Assembly: GCA_003427395.1 (NCBI GenBank)
Contig: BFEA01000572.1
Coordinates: 667,711 to 690,360, forward strand
From: Chara braunii
Taxonomy: Eukaryota > Streptophyta > Charophyceae > Charales > Characeae
DNA: 22,650 nt
Reading direction: 5' to 3'
Under the pieces are notes generated by a model. It saw only the letters and a program-made list of their open reading frames with translations. It did no database searches and was not told where the DNA came from. Positions 18,985-22,650 of this stretch are shown here, piece after piece (positions within the stretch are counted from its first letter, which is position 1; each line of letters begins with the position of its first letter). The position numbers and the translations under genes were made by a program.

Positions 18985-19752
18985 CATCAGGTACAAGGAC
19001 AAGCCGCAAGCGATCTCGACATTGAGGCAAGTTCTTGGATTGATCGTCTACAAGGGGCGGGACTTCAACCGGATTTTGATCTTGAAACAAAGATTATGCC
19101 AGATCCAGATAACATCAGAGTGTCCAATACAACTGGCGGCAACACAAGTGAGGATGATTACGAGAGCCTTAGTACAAGATCAAACGGGAGTGATGAGTAT
19201 GACTCATCCGACACATCTTCGAGCGTCGAAGATCTGTCGGGAAGGTAGAAGACACCTCAACATCAGGCGACCTCACCACAACACAAAAGTGGGAGCAGAT
19301 ACACAGGCTATCAACGGAAATTGAGCAACTAGTTAGTACAGGGAGTTTCACCTTGGTATAGACATATGTACGTGGGGAGGACAGGAAGACAGTCCGACAA
19401 GAGATGGACTGAACACATAAACTTGGCCAAGAATCCAAATAGAGGAGCACAGCCGAAACTATACAGTTGGCTGCACAAATTTGGTTGGGATAAATATGTT
19501 CTCATACCCATTTGGGCGGGAGTGAGATTAGAGGTAATAGGGATGGAAGCAACACTGATTAGGAGACTGAATCCATTCTTGAATACAAGGGGAAAAGACA
19601 GACAGACTCGGAAAAACCGAAGACGAAGAAGGAGAAAGAGGAAGAAGAAAGGAAACAATGAGGTGAATGAGAATATACCTGTTTTGTTTAAATCGGTTCG
19701 ATCGGGTTACACGACGAAGTTAACATCAATACTTCAACCGAAAAAGCAATGA
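18985..19752 (+). pseudogene. GIY-YIG endonuclease-type protein fragment (frameshifted)
   Basis: GIY-YIG nucleases cut DNA in repair, mobile introns and Penelope-like retroelements. The C-terminal part (19366-19752) has MYVGRTGRQSDKRWTEHI (the YIG-type Tyr-x-Gly and the catalytic Arg/His region), LYSWLHKFGWDKY, and GMEATLIRRLNPFLN (metal-binding Glu and the Leu-Asn motif), then a very basic tail. Two upstream segments look coding by composition but lie in other frames: an acidic Ser-rich one from 18985 to TAG 19246-19248, and EQIHRLSTEIEQLV ending at TAG about 19358-19360. One small indel near 19240 and another near 19345 would explain them. The first GIY strand is poorly preserved. It may be the end of a Penelope-like element, but no RT is visible upstream; a host or other mobile GIY-YIG gene remains possible. 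Confidence 0.68.
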
Positions 19753-20021
19753 TTTACTACACAGTTGGAAAACTATGGAATGAAAAATGAAAAGTAACTA
19801 AATGAACTTTCGGATTAACAATTGTGGAAATTGACAACACAAAGTTCCAGATAAAAAAATGCGAAAAACGGATTGAAAATGAATGTATCTTCTATGTGAT
19901 CCAACTGGTGTATACGGGACCGAAACAAACAAACATAAAAATATTCTGATTAACTGCTTGAGGGCACCATGGAGACGGAGGGAACTGTATAAATTATCGT
20001 TCACTCATAACAATAAATGGA

Positions 20022-20027
<6 letters not shown>
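19753..20027. other. AT-rich non-coding stretch
   Basis: No gene or repeat is recognised. A-rich sequence follows the GIY-YIG stop codon. Confidence 0.4.

Positions 20028-20070
<43 letters not shown>
20028..20070. repeat. (CT)n microsatellite
   Basis: An uninterrupted CT run of about 21 units. Confidence 0.97.
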
Positions 20071-20073
<3 letters not shown>

Positions 20074-20188
20074 TTAACTCTTAGTCTCATTGATTTGGCT
20101 ACCTTAGGGCTGCGTTCCCCGTGCCCACGCGGTAGACAATACACTTGGACCTCTGCAGGAGCTGCTGTTCGCAACCCTTAGGCTACGG

Positions 20189-20830
20189 TATAGTGTGCTT
20201 CCACGTCTGTGTCAAGGTGTCGCAGTTTTGGCGGCGGGCGATCAGAACGCAAAGTGGGTTCTTAGGGAGCAAAACAATTTGGGGGACCGGTCCTTGCCAA
20301 AATTGCAGACTACCTACAACTAGCTCTTCTAGAACCGGGACTTTTGGAAAAATGAAGGACCGGTCCTCGGGTGGAAGTGGACCCCAAAAAGAAGTGGGGG
20401 GCGCTGGACTTGTCCCCAGGCAGAACCGGACCCCAAAAAGAAGTGCGGGCATGTGAACTGCAAAAGGGCCTTCAGGGCAGGCATTGAGCCCCGTCTTCTC
20501 AAAACAGGGAGGTCAAGGACAACGAAATAGGCGTTTTGCAAGAGGCAACTTTGACGATTTTCTGTGCTCGGACGAACATGCACAAAATCTAAAATTTTGA
20601 GAATCCATAGATGAGTCGTGTTCTTTCCATAAATAATAATTGAACATTTACAAAAAATCATTTACACTGCAAAATAATCGCTGCATCTATTCGACACATT
20701 TTTCATTTTTGCCACTCAGCCACACCTGGGCCAACTAAAAAAGTACTCTAAATTCAGTGAGTTTTCACGCTCAGAAGAATGCGTGAAAAAACCTGAAAAT
20801 TAGAGTACTCGTAGATTTTGTTGTGATCTT
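20189..20830 (+). repeat. GGACCGGTCC repeat family, copy R1
   Basis: Starts TATAGTG and runs through GTGTCAAGGTGTCGCA, two GGACCGGTCC palindromes (20284, 20357), two sub-repeats of about 50 bp (each with GGACCCCAAAAAGAAGTG), GGCATTGAGCCCCGTCTTCT, GAATCCATAGATGAG, an AT-rich part and GGGCCAACTAAAAAAGTACT. It ends in an imperfect hairpin with arms GTACTCTAA...TTAGAGTAC (20741-20808). Short open frames inside are not coding in any consistent way. Confidence 0.85.
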
Positions 20831-21420
20831 TATAGTGGGCTTTCGCGTTTGTGTCAAGGTGTCGCATTTTTGGCGGCGGGCGACCAGGACGCAACTTAGG
20901 GGGCAAAAAAATTTGGGGGACCGGTCCTTGCCAAAATTGCGGACTACCTATAGCTAGCTCTGGTAGAACCGGGACTTCTGGAAAAACAAAGGACCGGTCC
21001 TCAGATGGAAGTGGACCCCAAAAAGAAGTGGGGGGCGTTGGACCAGTCCTCGGGTAGAAACGGACCCCCAAAAGAAGTGAGGGCATGTGAATTGCAAAAG
21101 GGCCCTCGGGCCCAGGCATTGAGCCCCGTCTTCTCAAAACAAGGAGGTCTGCTCAGACGAACATGCAAAAAAATCTGAAATTTTGAGAATCCATAGATGA
21201 GGTCGTGTTCTTTCGAAAAATAATAATAGAACATTTACAAAAAATCATTTACACTGCGAAATAATCGCCGCGCCGATTCGGCACATTTTCCATTTTTGCC
21301 ATTCAGCCATGCCTGGGCCAACTAAAAAAGTACTTCAAATTCAGTGAGCTTTCACGCTCAGAAGAATGCGTACAAAAACTTGAAACTCGGAGTACTCGTA
21401 GATTTTGTTGTGATCTTTCG
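20831..21420 (+). repeat. GGACCGGTCC repeat family, copy R2 (tandem to R1)
   Basis: Begins directly where R1 ends and has the same order of blocks, with GGACCGGTCC at 20918 and 20991. It lacks about 55 bases present in R1 and R3 (GGCGTTTTGCAAGAGGCAAC and surroundings) near 21150. It ends in the same GTACT hairpin (21329-21395). Confidence 0.85.
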
Positions 21421-21431
21421 AGGACAAACAC

Positions 21432-21515
21432 TAAATAAATTTTATAAAATCATTCCAACTGCGAAATAGATTGCGGCCGCAATTTAACCCATATTTCAAT
21501 TTTGCCATTCAGCCT
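21432..21515 (+). repeat. Diverged partial copy of the repeat family
   Basis: AAAATCATTCCAACTGCGAA through TTTTGCCATTCAGCC resembles the AT-rich inner part of R1-R3 (AAAATCATTTACACTGCGAA). The same variant recurs at the window end (22544-22605). Confidence 0.65.
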
Positions 21516-21640
21516 CTCTCTCTCTCTCTCTCTCTCACTCTCTCTCTCTCGCAATGTGTGTGTGTGTATTGTTTTAAAAGACCGCAGATTCATCAGAAAG
21601 TTGTATATGTGTGTGTGTGTGTGTGTGTATGTGTGTGATC
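21512..21640. repeat. (CT)n and (TG)n microsatellites
   Basis: Two CT runs (about 21512-21550) broken by one CA, then TG runs at about 21555-21567 and 21608-21634. Confidence 0.95.
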
Positions 21641-21682
21641 GTAATTAATTAATTATACGTTTATTATATTTGTTTTGATTCT

Positions 21683-22160
21683 TCGGGGGCAAAAAAATTT
21701 AGGGGACCAGTCCTTGCCAAAATTGCGGACCACCTACAGCTAGCTTTTCTGGAATCGGGACTTTTGGAAAAAGGAAGGACCGGTCCTCGGGTGGAAGTGG
21801 ACCCCCAAAAGAAGTGGGGGACGTTGGACCGGTCCCCAGGTAGAAGCGGACCCCGAAAAGAAGTGCGGGCATGTGAACTGCAAAAGGGCCCTCAGGGTAG
21901 GCATTGAGCCCCGTCTTCTCAAAACAGGGAGGTCAGGCACAACGGAATAGGCGTTTTGCAAGAGGCAACTTTGACGATTTTCTGTGCTCGGACGAACATG
22001 CACAAAAATCTAAAATTTTGAGAATCTATAGATGAGGTCGTGTTATTGCCAGAAATAATAATAGAACATTTACAAAAAATCATTTACACTGCAAAATAAT
22101 CCCCGCGCCGATTCGACACATTTTCCATTTTTGCCACTCAGCCATACCTGGGCCAACTAA
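21683..22160 (+). repeat. GGACCGGTCC repeat family, copy R3
   Basis: Lacks the first ~70 bases of R1/R2 and the terminal GTACT hairpin. It has GGACCGGTCC at 21777 and 21826, and GGACCAGTCC near 21707. It is followed by a short spacer and the inverted copy R4. Confidence 0.85.
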
Positions 22161-22189
22161 AACATTTTAAGACAATACACACACGCACA

Positions 22190-22545
22190 TCAGAGCGTGA
22201 AAGCTCACTGAATTTGGTATACTTTTCGAGTTGGCCCAGGTATGGCTGAGTGGCAAAAATGGAAAATGTGCCGAATCGGCGCGGGGATTATTTTGCAGTG
22301 TAAATGATTTTTTGTAAATGTTTTATTATTATTTCTGGAAAGAACACGACCTCATCTATGGATTCTCAAAAATTCAGATTTTTGTGCATGTTCTTCCTGA
22401 GCACAGAAAATCGTCAAAGTTGCCTCTTGCAAAACGCCTATTTCGTTGTGTTTGACCTCGCTGTTTTGAGAAGATGGGGCTCAATGCCTGGGCCTGAGGA
22501 CCCTTTTGCAGTTCACATGCCCTCACTTCTTTTTGGGGTCCAAAT
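22190..22545 (-). repeat. GGACCGGTCC repeat family, copy R4 (inverted)
   Basis: Reads on the minus strand as the family from GGACCCCAAAAAGAAGTGAG to the ATTCAGTGAGCTTTCACGCTC end. With R3 it makes a foldback with arms of about 310 bases and a spacer of roughly 30 bases containing ACACACACGC. Confidence 0.85.
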
Positions 22546-22604
22546 CATTCCAACTGCAAAATAGATCGCGGCCGCAATTTGATCCATATTTCAATTTTGC
22601 CATT

Positions 22605-22605
<1 letters not shown>

Positions 22606-22650
<45 letters not shown>
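22606..22650. repeat. (CT)n microsatellite at the window edge
   Basis: A CT run that reaches the last base. The sequence right before it (22544-22605) matches the one before the CT run at 21512. Confidence 0.95.

Noticed and set aside
20183-22564. Similar open frames of 70-130 codons in the repeat copies
   Set aside because: They follow from the shared repeat sequence, change frame and end differently between copies, and show no protein motif.

Overview
The window looks like repeat-rich nuclear DNA from a eukaryote, most likely of the green lineage. The reasons are two decayed Ty3/gypsy-type polyproteins, a primer-binding site matching the 3' end of a eukaryotic tRNA-Asp, a U6-like sequence whose 5' part has the plant-type form, and long CT and TG microsatellites. 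A streptophyte alga such as a stonewort is my best guess, held at low confidence. I found no intact host protein-coding gene. Three N bases (3459, 3634, 9056) and a library-adapter junction at 16986-17023 show this is a draft short-read assembly.

Positions 1 to about 10340 hold retrotransposon sequence, all read on the minus strand, so its 5' end is at the high coordinates. From right to left: an LTR edge (10334), a tRNA-Asp primer-binding site (10314-10331), a leader, gag with a CCHC knuckle (10007-8130), a retropepsin (8103-6763), and reverse transcriptase plus RNase H (6907-about 5144). Reading continues, broken only by stop codons, through a linker into the pre-protease region of a second, different pol: protease (about 4460-4095), RT and RNase H (3766-1844), a PHD-like zinc domain (about 1526-1678) and an integrase (to 71). 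The right-hand unit (B) has gag but no integrase. The left-hand unit (A) has an integrase but no gag. Nonsense codons and several frameshifts break both, so neither can work by itself.

Positions 10334-14350 are non-coding and highly structured: the B LTR side with a 538-bp-offset tandem duplication, a cluster of perfect hairpins (12325-12384), a second LTR/PBS-like boundary (12591-12605), six tandem units of about 123 bp that each fold around a conserved GGCAGC motif, and nine copies of a hairpin with a conserved loop and changing stem sequences (13595-14346). Positions 14350-17760 contain no recognisable gene. They hold diverged modules of about 180-240 bp and an artefactual 196-bp duplication around a Tn5 mosaic-end junction.

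At 17763-17988 (minus strand) a tRNA-like segment with A and B boxes is joined through two hairpins to an almost full-length U6 snRNA-like sequence. This is the most unusual object in the window. A frameshifted GIY-YIG endonuclease pseudogene follows at 18985-19752 (plus strand). The right end (20189-22650) is a family of non-coding repeats of about 500-640 bp rich in the palindrome GGACCGGTCC, with two tandem copies, one further copy and one inverted copy that makes a foldback, interspersed with CT and TG microsatellites.
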